Below are positions 55,036-63,554 of a stretch of DNA of 64,000 bases, one piece after another. Each line of letters starts with the position of its first letter. Position 1 is the stretch's first letter. The notes below the pieces were generated by a model. That model made no database searches. It saw only the letters and a list, made by a program, of their open reading frames with translations, and was not told where the DNA came from. A program made the position numbers and the translations under genes. The DNA is from Geomonas paludis (GTDB lineage Bacteria; Desulfobacterota; Desulfuromonadia; Geobacterales; Geobacteraceae), in contig NZ_BLXY01000001.1 of NCBI RefSeq assembly GCF_014193585.1, positions 1,049,033-1,113,032 on the forward strand, in the 5' to 3' direction.

Positions 55036-55272
55036 GTGAAGTTTTTGATCTGGGCGCTCCTGGCGTACCTCGTGTACCGCATGTTCGTCGGGAAATCGTC
55101 CGAAAAGATAGCGAAAAAAGAACCTGCCGCCGCCGAGACCTTCCAGGATCCGGTCTGCGGCGTGTACATAGCCGAGGCCGACGCGGTGGTCGGCAGGCTG
55201 GAGGGGAAGCGCTACCACTTCTGCTCCATGGACTGTCTGAAAAAATTCGAAGAGATGCAGCAAGGGCACTAA
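55036..55272 (+). CDS. Small membrane-anchored YHS-domain protein
   Basis: A 78-residue protein. Hydrophobic helix at about 3-17 ([15 protein letters not shown]), then a YHS domain: [25 protein letters not shown], with three conserved-type Cys for metal binding. YHS domains occur in metal-handling proteins, but the specific partner is unknown. Start GTG at 55036, with GGGGGACGA just upstream. Between folK and tal on the same strand. Confidence 0.85.
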   Translation: MKFLIWALLAYLVYRMFVGKSSEKIAKKEPAAAETFQDPVCGVYIAEADAVVGRLEGKRYHFCSMDCLKKFEEMQQGH

Positions 55273-55291
55273 CAACACAACCGGAGGAAAG

Positions 55292-55936
55292 ATGAAGTTT
55301 TTTATCGACACAGCGGACGTTAAAGAGATTCGGGAGGCCAACGAACTGGGACTGGTGGACGGCGTCACCACCAACCCCTCCCTGATCGCCAAGAGCGGCC
55401 GGCGTTTTGAGGAAGTGATCAAGGAGATCACCGAGATCGTGGACGGTCCCATCTCCGCGGAGGTCATCTCCCTGGAGCATGACGGCATGATCGCCGAGGC
55501 CACCGAGCTGGCCAAGATCCACCCCAACATCGTCATCAAGCTCCCGATGACCCCGGAAGGGCTCAAGGCGACCAAGACCCTGCACAAGCAGGGGATCAAG
55601 ACCAACGTCACCCTGATCTTCACCCCGATGCAGGCGCTGCTCGCCGCCAAGGCCGGCGCCACCTACGTCTCCCCGTTCGTCGGCCGCCTCGATGACATCT
55701 CCCAGGACGGCATGGGGATCATCGAAGAGATCAGGACCATCTTCGACAACTACGGCATGGACGCCCAGATCATCGTGGCCAGCATCAGGAACCCGGTGCA
55801 CGTGCTCAACTCGGCTATCATCGGCGCCGACGTCTGCACCATCCCGTACTCGGTCATGCTGCAGCTTGCCAAGCACCCGCTCACCGATGCCGGGATCAAG
55901 AAATTCCTGGAAGACTGGGAGAAGGTTCCCAAGTAG
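55292..55936 (+). CDS. tal: Transaldolase (small TalC/MipB type)
   Basis: A 214-residue decameric-type transaldolase of the non-oxidative pentose phosphate pathway, forming a Schiff base with Lys83 (NIVIKLPM). Other motifs: [15 protein letters not shown] at the start, [15 protein letters not shown], and [37 protein letters not shown] before the ATG. Size equals the small family, which also includes fructose-6-phosphate aldolase; transaldolase is the more likely activity. Confidence 0.95.
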   Translation: MKFFIDTADVKEIREANELGLVDGVTTNPSLIAKSGRRFEEVIKEITEIVDGPISAEVISLEHDGMIAEATELAKIHPNIVIKLPMTPEGLKATKTLHKQGIKTNVTLIFTPMQALLAAKAGATYVSPFVGRLDDISQDGMGIIEEIRTIFDNYGMDAQIIVASIRNPVHVLNSAIIGADVCTIPYSVMLQLAKHPLTDAGIKKFLEDWEKVPK

Positions 55937-55987
55937 TGGGCGACGCGGGAGGCTTCTCCCGCAGATCGGGTAACAAAGGCGTTACTG

Positions 55988-56016
55988 AGGGCGGGTCCTG
56001 GACCCGCCCTTGCTTT
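55988..56016 (+). terminator. intrinsic terminator of tal
   Basis: GGGCGGGTCC / GGACCCGCCC stem with a two-base loop and a short T-rich tail (TTGCTTT). Confidence 0.7.
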
Positions 56017-56026
56017 ATGGTGGGGA

Positions 56027-56638
56027 TTATTCCGGGGACTGGGCGCGCTTGCAGCGCTGCAGGCGGACGTAGACGGCGATGATCACCGCGCTGGCGACGA
56101 GGACGCCGATGACCGCCTGGTGCGAGTAGCGCATGATCAGCTCCTGGTTGCTGCCGATGAAGTAGCCGATGAAGGTGAGCACGGTGACCCAGATGCCGGC
56201 CCCGAGCAGTGTGTAGAGCGAGAACTTGACGTGGTTCATGCCGGCAAGCCCCGCCGGGAGCGAGATCAGGTGGCGCACCACCGGCAAAAGCCTGCCGATG
56301 AAGGTCGAGATCTCGCCGTGGTCCCTGAAGAAGCGCTCCACCTTGGCGAACTTCTCCTCGGTGATGAAGACGTACTTGCCGTACTTCAGGATCAGCGGGC
56401 GGCCCAGGTAGTGCGCCGCGAAGTAGTTGGCGTAGGCGCCGACGAGGCTCCCCACGGTGCCGCAGACGATGGCCACGGTCATGTTCATCTGCCCCTGCTG
56501 GGCCAGGTAGCCCGCCGGCGGCATCACCAGTTCGCTGGGGATCGGGAAGACGGAGCTTTCCAGGGCCATCAGGAGAAAGATGCCGGGGTAGCCCATGGCC
56601 CCTATGGTTTCGACCAGCCACTGTACTGCTGCATGCAT
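56027..56638 (-). CDS. DedA family inner-membrane protein
   Basis: A 203-residue polytopic membrane protein of the DedA/SNARE-associated family. Motifs: LESSVFPIPSELVMPPAGYLA near 27, GSLVGAYANYFAAHYLG, and GRLLPVVRHLISLPAG near 115, the E and R that DedA proteins need. The family is linked to membrane lipid flipping and proton motive force. AAGG five bases before the ATG. Likely an undecaprenyl- or phospholipid-carrier flippase; not proven. Confidence 0.9.
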   Translation of the reverse strand: MHAAVQWLVETIGAMGYPGIFLLMALESSVFPIPSELVMPPAGYLAQQGQMNMTVAIVCGTVGSLVGAYANYFAAHYLGRPLILKYGKYVFITEEKFAKVERFFRDHGEISTFIGRLLPVVRHLISLPAGLAGMNHVKFSLYTLLGAGIWVTVLTFIGYFIGSNQELIMRYSHQAVIGVLVASAVIIAVYVRLQRCKRAQSPE

Positions 56639-56790
56639 GCCTTACTCTCCTTTATCGCTTTCGTTGCCGGCGCCATTCTATACGGCGCAGGCCAAAAAAA
56701 CGACTAATTTAATATTTTTTCCGTCCTGCGCAGGGGACGGCCGGGGATGAGCCTCCCGCCGGCCCGCGCGGGACGCACATGAAAGGAAAC

Positions 56791-58437
56791 ATGGACAAGC
56801 AGATCTTCGTCATCGGCCACAGAAACCCGGACACCGACTCGATCGCCTCGGCCGTCGCCTACGCCCACCTGAAGCGGGCGCTGGGGGACGAGCGGGTCAC
56901 CGCGGCCATGGCCGGCAACCTGAACCCCCAGACCACCTGGCTTTTGGGGCGGCTCGGCATCGAGGCGCCGCTGTACCTGGCCGACGTGCACCCCAAGGTG
57001 CGCGACGTGATCCAGCGCACCCCCATCACGGTGGCCGCCGACGCACCGCTTTTGACCGCACTGGAACAGTTCCATCACAACTCCATCAGGGTGCTCCCGG
57101 TGCTCGACGGCGCCGGTGTTCCCAAGGGAGTGATTCCGCTGAGAAAGATCGCCGAGCGCTCGCTGGTCACCGGCGCGGAGTCGCTGCGGCTGGTCTCGGC
57201 CTCGCTCGCCTCGCTGGCCGCCTGCCTCTCCGGAAGCTTCCTCGCCGGGAGCGCCGATGCCGCCGTCGAGAGCCTGCACCTCTTCGTGGGGGCCATGGCC
57301 GAGGAATCCTTCATCGACCGGATCTCCGGCTTCGATCCCGCCACCCTGGTCGTCGTGACCGGCGACCGCACCTCGATCCAGAAGGCCTCCATCGAGCGGG
57401 GCGTGCGCCTGCTGGTGGTGACCGGCGGCCTCCCCGTCGCCGATGACGTGGTGCGCCTGGCCAAGTCGCGCGGGGTCGCGCTCATCTCCACGCCGCTCGA
57501 CACCGCGGCCACCGTTTCCCGTGCCCGCCTGGCCACCCCGGTGCTGGCGCTGGCTGTCCCGACCTTCGAGAGTGTTTCCGTCGGAGAACCGCTGGGACGA
57601 CTACGGGACAAGCTGCTGCACTCGGGTGAGAGCGCGGTGCTGGCGCTCGAGGAGGACGGCTCCCTGGCCGGCGTCGCCACCAAGTCCTCGCTGTTCGCCC
57701 CGCTTCCCTACGCCCTGATCCTGGTGGACCACAACGAGCTCACCCAGTCGGTGCCCGGCGCCGAGGACCTGGAGATCCTCGAGGTGATCGATCACCACAA
57801 GCTGGGCAATCCCCCCACCAGCAACCCGATCCCCTTCATCACCGCGCCGGTCGGGAGCACCTGCACCATCGTGGCCTCGCTTTACGAGGAGCACGAGGTG
57901 GAGCCCCCCGCGCAGATCGCGGCCCTGCTTCTGGCGGGCATCCTTTCGGACACCGTGATCCTCAAGTCCCCGACCACCACGCCCAGGGACCGTGCCACCG
58001 TGGCGCGCCTCGCCGCCGTTGCCGGCCTGGACTGGGAAGCGTTCGGCGCCGAGATCTTCGCCGCGTCCGGGGCGCTCTCCGGATACGGCAGCCCCGAGCG
58101 GGTGGTCGGCTCCGACTTCAAGCTCTTCAGCCAGGGCGAACTGACCTTCGGCGTCGGCCAGGTCGAGGTGTTCGGCTACGCCGAGTTCAACGAGATGAAG
58201 GGCGAACTGCGCAAGGCCCTCGCGGCGCGGCGCGAGAAAGATGGGCTGGAGCTCGCCGGGCTCATGGTCACCGACATCTCCACCGAGAGCACCATGTTCC
58301 TCATGGAGGGGGGGCAGGCCTTCACCCGGTTCATGGGCTATCCGCAGCCCGAGCCGCATGTCTTCGAGATGAAAGGTGTCATGTCGCGCAAGAAGCAGTT
58401 GGTGCCGCACATGATCAAGGTGCTGGGAGGTCGCTAG
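56791..58437 (+). CDS. ppaC: CBS-type manganese-dependent inorganic pyrophosphatase (family II)
   Basis: A 548-residue cytoplasmic family II pyrophosphatase that hydrolyses PPi. The DHH core is split: IGHRNPDTDSIASA at 8-21 (metal ligands His10, Asp14, Asp16), and later LVDHNE, VIDHHKLGNPP and the DHHA2 domain (AALLLAGILSDTVILKSPTTT). Between them lies a regulatory insert with two CBS domains and a DRTGG region (about 70-300), so it is probably nucleotide-regulated. The ATG at 56791 is preferred because it places the DHH motif at the N-terminus; an ATG at 56779 is possible. The next gene starts directly after the stop. Confidence 0.93.
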   Translation: MDKQIFVIGHRNPDTDSIASAVAYAHLKRALGDERVTAAMAGNLNPQTTWLLGRLGIEAPLYLADVHPKVRDVIQRTPITVAADAPLLTALEQFHHNSIRVLPVLDGAGVPKGVIPLRKIAERSLVTGAESLRLVSASLASLAACLSGSFLAGSADAAVESLHLFVGAMAEESFIDRISGFDPATLVVVTGDRTSIQKASIERGVRLLVVTGGLPVADDVVRLAKSRGVALISTPLDTAATVSRARLATPVLALAVPTFESVSVGEPLGRLRDKLLHSGESAVLALEEDGSLAGVATKSSLFAPLPYALILVDHNELTQSVPGAEDLEILEVIDHHKLGNPPTSNPIPFITAPVGSTCTIVASLYEEHEVEPPAQIAALLLAGILSDTVILKSPTTTPRDRATVARLAAVAGLDWEAFGAEIFAASGALSGYGSPERVVGSDFKLFSQGELTFGVGQVEVFGYAEFNEMKGELRKALAARREKDGLELAGLMVTDISTESTMFLMEGGQAFTRFMGYPQPEPHVFEMKGVMSRKKQLVPHMIKVLGGR

Positions 58438-60459
58438 ATGAAGAAATTCCTGGATCGGATCGCGCAGGGGGTGCTGATCGGCGACGGCGCCATCGGCACC
58501 ATGCTCTACGCCAAGGGGGTGGCGCCGGAGGCGAACTTCGAGCACCTGAACCTGGTGCGCCCGGAACTGGTGCTGGAACTGCACCGCGAGTACGTGGCCG
58601 CCGGTGCGCAGGTGATCGAGACCAACACCTTCGGCGCCAACTGCGCCAAGCTTTCCGCTATAGGCCTCGGTGGCAAGGTCGCCGAGATCAACCGCAAAGG
58701 CGCCCAACTCGCCAGGAGCGCCGCAGACGGGCACGACGTCTTCGTGGCCGGCTCCATCGGCCCCCTGGGGCGCGGCAAGAGCGACCTCGCGCCGGAGCAG
58801 ATCACGGAATGTTTCCGGGTGCAAGCGGCGGCGCTGGCCGAGGGCGGGGTGGACCTCCTGATCCTGGAAACCTTCTCCGAACTGGACGAACTCCTGGTCG
58901 CCCTGTCCGCTGCCAGGGAGACCGGACTTCCCGTGGTCGCCAACCTCGCCTTCGGTGAGGGGGGGCGGTTGCCGGGAGGTACCTCCGCCGAGGGCGCCGC
59001 GCGTGCGCTCGCCGCTGCCGGCGCCGACATCGTGGGCGCCAACTGCGGCGCCGGACCGCTGGAGTTGCTGGCCACCGTCAAGCGGATCGCTGCCGCCTGC
59101 TCGCTGCCGCTGGCCGCCTATCCCAACAGCGGCTTCCCCGAGTACATCGACGGCCGTTACATCTACCGCACCACCCCGGAGTACTTCGCCGATCGCGCCG
59201 AGGAACTGGTCGCCGCCGGGGCCTCCCTGGTGGGCGGCTGCTGCGGCACCACCCCCGAGCACATCCGCGCCATGGCCGCCAGGATGCAGGGGAAAGTGGC
59301 AGGTGCCGCGCCCTCACCCCTGACCCCTCTCCCGCCTGCGGACCGAAGCCCTTCGGTGGGCGGAGGCCCGGAGGGCGAGGGGGAACTGACCGCCGCGCAA
59401 CCCCTCTCCCCCCGGGAGAGGGTGCCCGAAGGGCGGGTGAGGGCGCTGCCACGCAGCGAGAGCGCTGCCGCTAGCGAAGCCCTCACCCCCAGCCCCTCTC
59501 CCGCCTGCGGACCGAAGCCCTACGGTGGGCGAAGGCCCGAAGGGCGAGGGGAGCTTCAGTCAAGCTTCCTGGACCGTTGGGGTGCAGAGCCGGTGATCAC
59601 CGTGGAGCTCGACCCGCCCAAGGGGCTCGACTGCGCGAAGGTGCTAGCGGGGAGCCGGGCGCTCAAGGAGGCCGGCGCCCATGCCATCAATTTGGCCGAG
59701 AACCCGCTGGCCCGCGTGCGCATGGGAAATCTGGCCCTCGCCTCGCTGATACGCCGCGAAGTCGGCATCGAGGTGATCGCGCACGTCACCTGCCGTGACC
59801 GCAACCTGATCGGGATGCAGTCCGAACTGATGGGGGCGAGCCTCTTGGGAGTCACCTCCATCCTCGCGGTCACCGGCGACCCGGCGAGCCTGGGCGACGA
59901 GGCGGGGGCGTCCTCCGTGTTCGATCTGAACTCCTTCACGCTGATCAAGTTGTTGAGCGACCTGAACAGCGGGGTCAACGCCTTGGGCAATCCTATCGGC
60001 TCCGGCACCGGTTTCACCATCGGCGCCGCCTTCAATCCGAACACGCAGAACATGGAAGTGCAGGTACGGCGGCTGGTGAAGAAAGTGGCCAACGGCGCCC
60101 GTTTCGCCCAGACCCAGCCCATCTACGACCTGGCGCGCTTCGAGGACATGATGGAGCAGACCGCGCACCTGGGGATCCCGGTCCTTCCCGGCGTGCTGCC
60201 GCTCGTTTCCGGCAGGAACGCCGAGTTTTTGCACAACGAAGTGCCCGGTATCGTCATCCCCGAGGAGATCCGCAAGCGCATGGCCGGCAAGAGCGGCGAC
60301 GAAGGTGTGGCAGAAGGTCTCGCCATCGCCAGGGAATTCATCGAAGCCGCCAGCGCCAAGGCCGGCGGTTTCTACCTGATCCCCCCCTTCGGCAAATACG
60401 AGATCGCGGTGGAGTTGGTTAAGTTCATAAAAAACAAAGCGGAACACAGAGGACACTGA
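58438..60459 (+). CDS. Bifunctional homocysteine S-methyltransferase / methylenetetrahydrofolate reductase
   Basis: A 673-residue fusion. Residues about 1-290: zinc homocysteine methyltransferase (GDGAIGTMLYAKGVAPEANFE, GANCGAG, GGCCGTTPEHI with the Cys pair). Residues about 385-673: MTHFR TIM barrel (VTCRDRNLIGMQSELMGASLLG, ILAVTGDPASLGD). Together they make methyl-THF and pass the methyl to homocysteine, as in the YitJ-type proteins of about 612 aa. The linker (about 292-371) is encoded by three REP-like repeats. GGGAGG seven bases before the ATG; the stop lies in another repeat. It is the second gene after ppaC. Confidence 0.93.
   Translation: MKKFLDRIAQGVLIGDGAIGTMLYAKGVAPEANFEHLNLVRPELVLELHREYVAAGAQVIETNTFGANCAKLSAIGLGGKVAEINRKGAQLARSAADGHDVFVAGSIGPLGRGKSDLAPEQITECFRVQAAALAEGGVDLLILETFSELDELLVALSAARETGLPVVANLAFGEGGRLPGGTSAEGAARALAAAGADIVGANCGAGPLELLATVKRIAAACSLPLAAYPNSGFPEYIDGRYIYRTTPEYFADRAEELVAAGASLVGGCCGTTPEHIRAMAARMQGKVAGAAPSPLTPLPPADRSPSVGGGPEGEGELTAAQPLSPRERVPEGRVRALPRSESAAASEALTPSPSPACGPKPYGGRRPEGRGELQSSFLDRWGAEPVITVELDPPKGLDCAKVLAGSRALKEAGAHAINLAENPLARVRMGNLALASLIRREVGIEVIAHVTCRDRNLIGMQSELMGASLLGVTSILAVTGDPASLGDEAGASSVFDLNSFTLIKLLSDLNSGVNALGNPIGSGTGFTIGAAFNPNTQNMEVQVRRLVKKVANGARFAQTQPIYDLARFEDMMEQTAHLGIPVLPGVLPLVSGRNAEFLHNEVPGIVIPEEIRKRMAGKSGDEGVAEGLAIAREFIEAASAKAGGFYLIPPFGKYEIAVELVKFIKNKAEHRGH
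59311..59552. repeat. three REP-like repeat units inside the homocysteine methyltransferase/MTHFR gene
   Basis: Units at 59311-59383, 59400-59444 and 59479-59551. The first and third share CCTGCGGACCGAAGCCCTTC-type cores with the unit at 33899-33970; the second is the short CCCTCTCCCCCCGGGAGAGG form with GGGCGGGTGAGGG. All read through in one frame. Confidence 0.9.
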
Positions 60460-60588
60460 GGTTCACAGAGGGCACAGAGAAAGGGTATATGCAAAACCGG
60501 TAATTCCCCCTCGCCCTCCGGGAGAGGGTAGGGGTGAGGGCGTTATGCCTCTGTGACCTCTGTGTACCTCTGGGACCTCTGTGTTCCG
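60441..60588. repeat. nested inverted repeat at the gene end (ACACAGAGG type around a REP unit)
   Basis: GGAACACAGAGGACACTGAG (from 60441) includes the last codons and the TGA of the upstream gene. An inverted partner is at 60549-60588 (CTCTGTGACCTCTGTGTACC then CTCTGTGTTCCG). Between them is a REP-like unit, 60506-60541. This fills the gap before the next gene. Confidence 0.75.
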
Positions 60589-60646
60589 GGTTGCTTTTCA
60601 ACTATTTTGACCTGCATCAATTTCAATAAAGACAAAGGAGCAGATG

Positions 60647-61333
60647 ATGAACACCAAGGACATCCTGGAAAAAGGCGCCATCCTGCAGCGTGACCGCGAA
60701 ACCTACGCCATCGCCCCGCACATCCCGGGCGGCTTCACGGACACCGCCACCCTGAGAAAGATCTGCGACGTGGCCGACAAGTACAAGCTGGAAGTGAAGC
60801 TCACCTCGGCCCAGCGCATCGCCATGTTCGGCGTGAAGGAAGAAGAGCTCGACGCGGTCTGGGCCGATCTCGCCCAGGCCCCCGGCGCGGCTATCGGCCT
60901 GTGCGTCAGGAGCATCAAGATCTGCCCGGGCACCCAGTGGTGCAAGAGGGCGGTGCTCGATTCCGCCTCGCTGGGGCTCAAGCTGGACAAGATCTACCAC
61001 GCCATGGAGCTTCCCAACAAGATGAAGATGGGGGTTTCCGGCTGTCTGCTCGCCTGCTCCGAGTCCGGCGTCAAGGACATCGGCATCGTCGGCCACAACA
61101 AGGGGTGGCGCATCCTGGTGGGGGGCAACTCCGGTCCCAGGCCCCGCCTGGCGGAACTCCTGGTGGACAACATCCAGACCGAGGAAGAGGTGCTGGAGAT
61201 CGTCGCCAAGGTGGTCGAAGTGTACAAGAACGACCCGCAGCAGGGGCGACTGGGCAGGCTGATCGAGGAGAAGGGGATCGAGGCATTCAGGGCGGCCGTG
61301 CTCGGCAGCCAGGACGCCGCGGTCGGGAAGTGA
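60647..61333 (+). CDS. Small siroheme / [4Fe-4S] sulfite- or nitrite-reductase-like protein
   Basis: A 228-residue protein with one ferredoxin-like half (TYAIAPHIPGGFTDTATLRKIC) and one siroheme/iron-sulfur half. The cluster ligands Cys93, Cys99 (CPGTQWC), Cys133, Cys137 (GCLLAC) give the C-x5-C...C-x3-C motif. One copy of each half, rather than two, places it with the small assimilatory-type sulfite reductases. AGGAG six bases before the ATG at 60647. It ends one base before the TtcA-like gene, so the pair is coupled. Substrate (sulfite, nitrite or other) unproven. Confidence 0.86.
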   Translation: MNTKDILEKGAILQRDRETYAIAPHIPGGFTDTATLRKICDVADKYKLEVKLTSAQRIAMFGVKEEELDAVWADLAQAPGAAIGLCVRSIKICPGTQWCKRAVLDSASLGLKLDKIYHAMELPNKMKMGVSGCLLACSESGVKDIGIVGHNKGWRILVGGNSGPRPRLAELLVDNIQTEEEVLEIVAKVVEVYKNDPQQGRLGRLIEEKGIEAFRAAVLGSQDAAVGK

Positions 61334-61334
61334 C

Positions 61335-62150
61335 ATGGACGCTGCGATAATGACTGAAACAAAACCTGCGCGGGAGCCTTCTACAGGGCTCATCGAGGAC
61401 GCGCTCTTCACGCGCATCAAGAACCGCGTCGGCAAGGCGATCCACGACTTCAACCTGATCTCGGAGGGGGACCGCATCGCCGTCGCGGTCTCCGGCGGCA
61501 AGGACTCGTACTCCATGCTGCACATGCTGGACACGCTGCGCCGGCGCGCCCCGGTACGCTACGAACTAGTCGCCATCAACATCGACTCCGGCTACCGCGG
61601 CTACCGTGCCGACATCATCGAGGAGCACCTGAAGGAGCACGGCTTCACCTACCACATGGAGAAGACCGAGCACTACGACATCATCTCGGAGAAGCGCCGC
61701 CCCAACTCCTCCTACTGCTCCATCTGCGCCAGGCTCAAACGCGGCACGCTCTACACCCTGGCGCAGCAGATGGGCTGCAACAAGCTGGCCCTTGGCCACC
61801 ACATGGACGACTTCATCGAGACGCTCCTTTTGAACCAGTTCTTCGTGGGGTCGCTGAAGGCGATGGCCCCGAGCATGCTGGCCGACAACGGCGTCACCAC
61901 GGTGATCAGGCCGCTGGTCTACGTCCCGGAGAAGGAGATTATCCCGTTCTCCCGCAACAACCGTTTCCCGGTCGTATGCTGCTGCTGCCCGGTCTGCGGC
62001 ACCGCGGACTTGCAGCGCAAGAAGATGAAGGAGTTGTTGGAGACCTTGGAGCGCGACAACCCCTTGGTGAAGAAGAGCCTTTTGAAGGCCTTGTCCAACG
62101 TCCACCCGCGCCACTTGCTGGACAAGGGCTTGACCAGGATCCCTTCCTGA
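61335..62150 (+). CDS. TtcA-like iron-sulfur tRNA thiolase / ATP-binding PP-loop protein
   Basis: A 271-residue PP-loop ATPase of the TtcA/TtuA group that thiolates tRNA using a [4Fe-4S] cluster. P-loop SGGKDS at 53-58; Cys128 and Cys131 (YCSICARLKRG) equal the TtcA cluster ligands, and the third region reads CCCCPVCG at 215-222, aligned to CNLCG of E. coli TtcA. LGHHMDDFIETLLLN is the family motif near 153. It begins one base after the stop of the siroheme gene. E. coli TtcA makes 2-thiocytidine 32; the exact tRNA target here is uncertain. Confidence 0.88.
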   Translation: MDAAIMTETKPAREPSTGLIEDALFTRIKNRVGKAIHDFNLISEGDRIAVAVSGGKDSYSMLHMLDTLRRRAPVRYELVAINIDSGYRGYRADIIEEHLKEHGFTYHMEKTEHYDIISEKRRPNSSYCSICARLKRGTLYTLAQQMGCNKLALGHHMDDFIETLLLNQFFVGSLKAMAPSMLADNGVTTVIRPLVYVPEKEIIPFSRNNRFPVVCCCCPVCGTADLQRKKMKELLETLERDNPLVKKSLLKALSNVHPRHLLDKGLTRIPS

Positions 62151-62233
62151 CGCAGGTCGGCGATGATGTCCTTCACCGTCAGGTGCCCGCAGTAGACGAC
62201 GATTCCCACAGCTCCTATGACCATCGGTTCCAT
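61919..62233 (-). other. possible small gene or gene remnant antisense to the end of the TtcA-like gene
   Basis: A 104-codon frame with a good GGAGGT five bases before its ATG at 62233. The first 34 codons (MEPMVIGAVGIVVYCGHLTV, then KDIIADLRQEGIL) look like protein sequence; the remaining 70 are the antisense of the TtcA-like gene and look random. It could be a truncated gene whose 3' part was lost. I do not recognise it. Confidence 0.3.
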
Positions 62234-62327
62234 ATGCTACCTCCGCTTTCCTTGATGATACGACGGTAGCACGTGGTAGCGACAAAATAAGTCGCAACAT
62301 ATAGGCGAGGCAACAAAGGTGAGGTTC

Positions 62328-63320
62328 ATGGCAGAAAAAAAAGTGCAACAGGTCAGGCTGGCAGTGCAGTGGGGCTTTCTTCTCTTCTCTCTCTACCTGG
62401 GAGTGACCTTCTACCGTTTCGTGCTCCATTTCAGAAGCGGCGGCGCCACCCCGTTCGTGGAGCGTCCCGACGGCGTCGAGGCGTTTCTCCCCATCTCCGG
62501 CCTGGTGAGTCTCAAGGGGTGGATGACCCTGGGCAGTATCAATGACGTGCACCCGGCGGCGCTGGTGGTCCTGTTGACCGTGATCGCGCTGTCGCTCCTT
62601 TTGAAGCGTTCCTTCTGCTCCTGGGTCTGCCCCGTGTCCACCATCACCGAGGTATGCTGGAAGGTGGGGACCAAGCTGTTTGGCAAGAACTTCAAGGTCT
62701 GGCTCTGGCTCGACTGGCTGCTGCGTCCGATCAAGTACCTGCTGCTCGCCTTCTTCCTGTTTTCGATCCTGGTGCTCATGGCGCCGGACAGCGTCGCCTC
62801 CTTCATCACCGGCGATTACAACAAGATGGCCGACGTGAAGATGCTCGACTTCTTCGTGAACCTGTCCGGTACCCCGCTGGTGGTGATCGGCGTGCTGCTG
62901 GCGCTCTCGTTTTTGTTCAAGAACCCGTTCTGCCGTTTCCTCTGCCCGTACGGTGCGCTGCTCGGCCTGGTGTCGCGTCTGTCGCCGGTCAAGGTGCAGC
63001 GCAATGAAAGCGCCTGCATCTCCTGTGGCGGCTGCACCAAGGCCTGCCCGTCCTACATCGACGTGATGCACAAGGAGAGGGTCTGCTCCGAGGAGTGTGT
63101 CGGCTGCCTGCGCTGCGTGAGCGCCTGCCCGAAACCCGAGGCGCTGCAGCTGAAGGCGAAGAACGGCAAGGTGGTGCCGGGCATGGTGTATGCGGCGTTG
63201 GTGGTGGCGGTGTTCATCGGCGGCACCCTGATCGGCCGGGCCACCGGTCACTGGCACAGCGCCATCACCAAGGCCGATTACCAGCGGCTGATAACGGCAC
63301 CCCCGGTGGACCACCCCTAG
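62328..63320 (+). CDS. Membrane polyferredoxin (NapH/CcoG-like 4Fe-4S protein)
   Basis: A 330-residue membrane protein with about five helices. Two CxxxCP membrane-loop motifs (FCSWVCPVS and FCRFLCPYG, as in NapH/CcoG/RsxB relatives) and two [4Fe-4S] ferredoxin clusters: CISCGGCTKACP and CVGCLRCVSACP, plus an extra CSEEC. It probably carries electrons across or along the membrane to a reductase. AAAGG eight bases before the ATG at 62328; a GTG at 62319 would add three residues. Its partner is not visible; the siroheme protein upstream is a possibility. Confidence 0.87.
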   Translation: MAEKKVQQVRLAVQWGFLLFSLYLGVTFYRFVLHFRSGGATPFVERPDGVEAFLPISGLVSLKGWMTLGSINDVHPAALVVLLTVIALSLLLKRSFCSWVCPVSTITEVCWKVGTKLFGKNFKVWLWLDWLLRPIKYLLLAFFLFSILVLMAPDSVASFITGDYNKMADVKMLDFFVNLSGTPLVVIGVLLALSFLFKNPFCRFLCPYGALLGLVSRLSPVKVQRNESACISCGGCTKACPSYIDVMHKERVCSEECVGCLRCVSACPKPEALQLKAKNGKVVPGMVYAALVVAVFIGGTLIGRATGHWHSAITKADYQRLITAPPVDHP

Positions 63321-63328
63321 CTGTTATT

Positions 63329-63420
63329 CCCTCTCCCTCCGGGAGAGGGTGCCCGAAGGGCGGGTGAGGGATGCAGGCGCCAATCCCCTCACCCTAACCC
63401 TCTCCCAAAGGGAGAGGGGA
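63329..63420. repeat. REP-like repeat pair
   Basis: CCCTCTCCCTCCGGGAGAGG with GCCCGAAGGGCGGGTGAGGG tail (63329-63370), facing CCCCTCACCCTAACCCTCTC with GGGAGAGGGG (63385-63420). Confidence 0.68.
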
Positions 63421-63446
63421 TGCCGGAAAATCATCGCAGCAGGAAA

Positions 63447-63483
63447 ACAAAAGAGGGGACGGTATCTCTACCGTCCCCTCTTA
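63447..63483 (-). terminator. intrinsic terminator of the DksA/TraR-like gene
   Basis: AAGAGGGGACGGTA / TACCGTCCCCTCTT stem; the minus strand continues TTTTGTTTT. About 70 bp beyond the stop. Confidence 0.83.
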
Positions 63484-63554
63484 GTATTTCCAGCACCGGC
63501 CGGGTAAAAAAGGCTAATGCCCGTTCCCTGCCGCTGTTTCCTGTTTTTGCCCTG

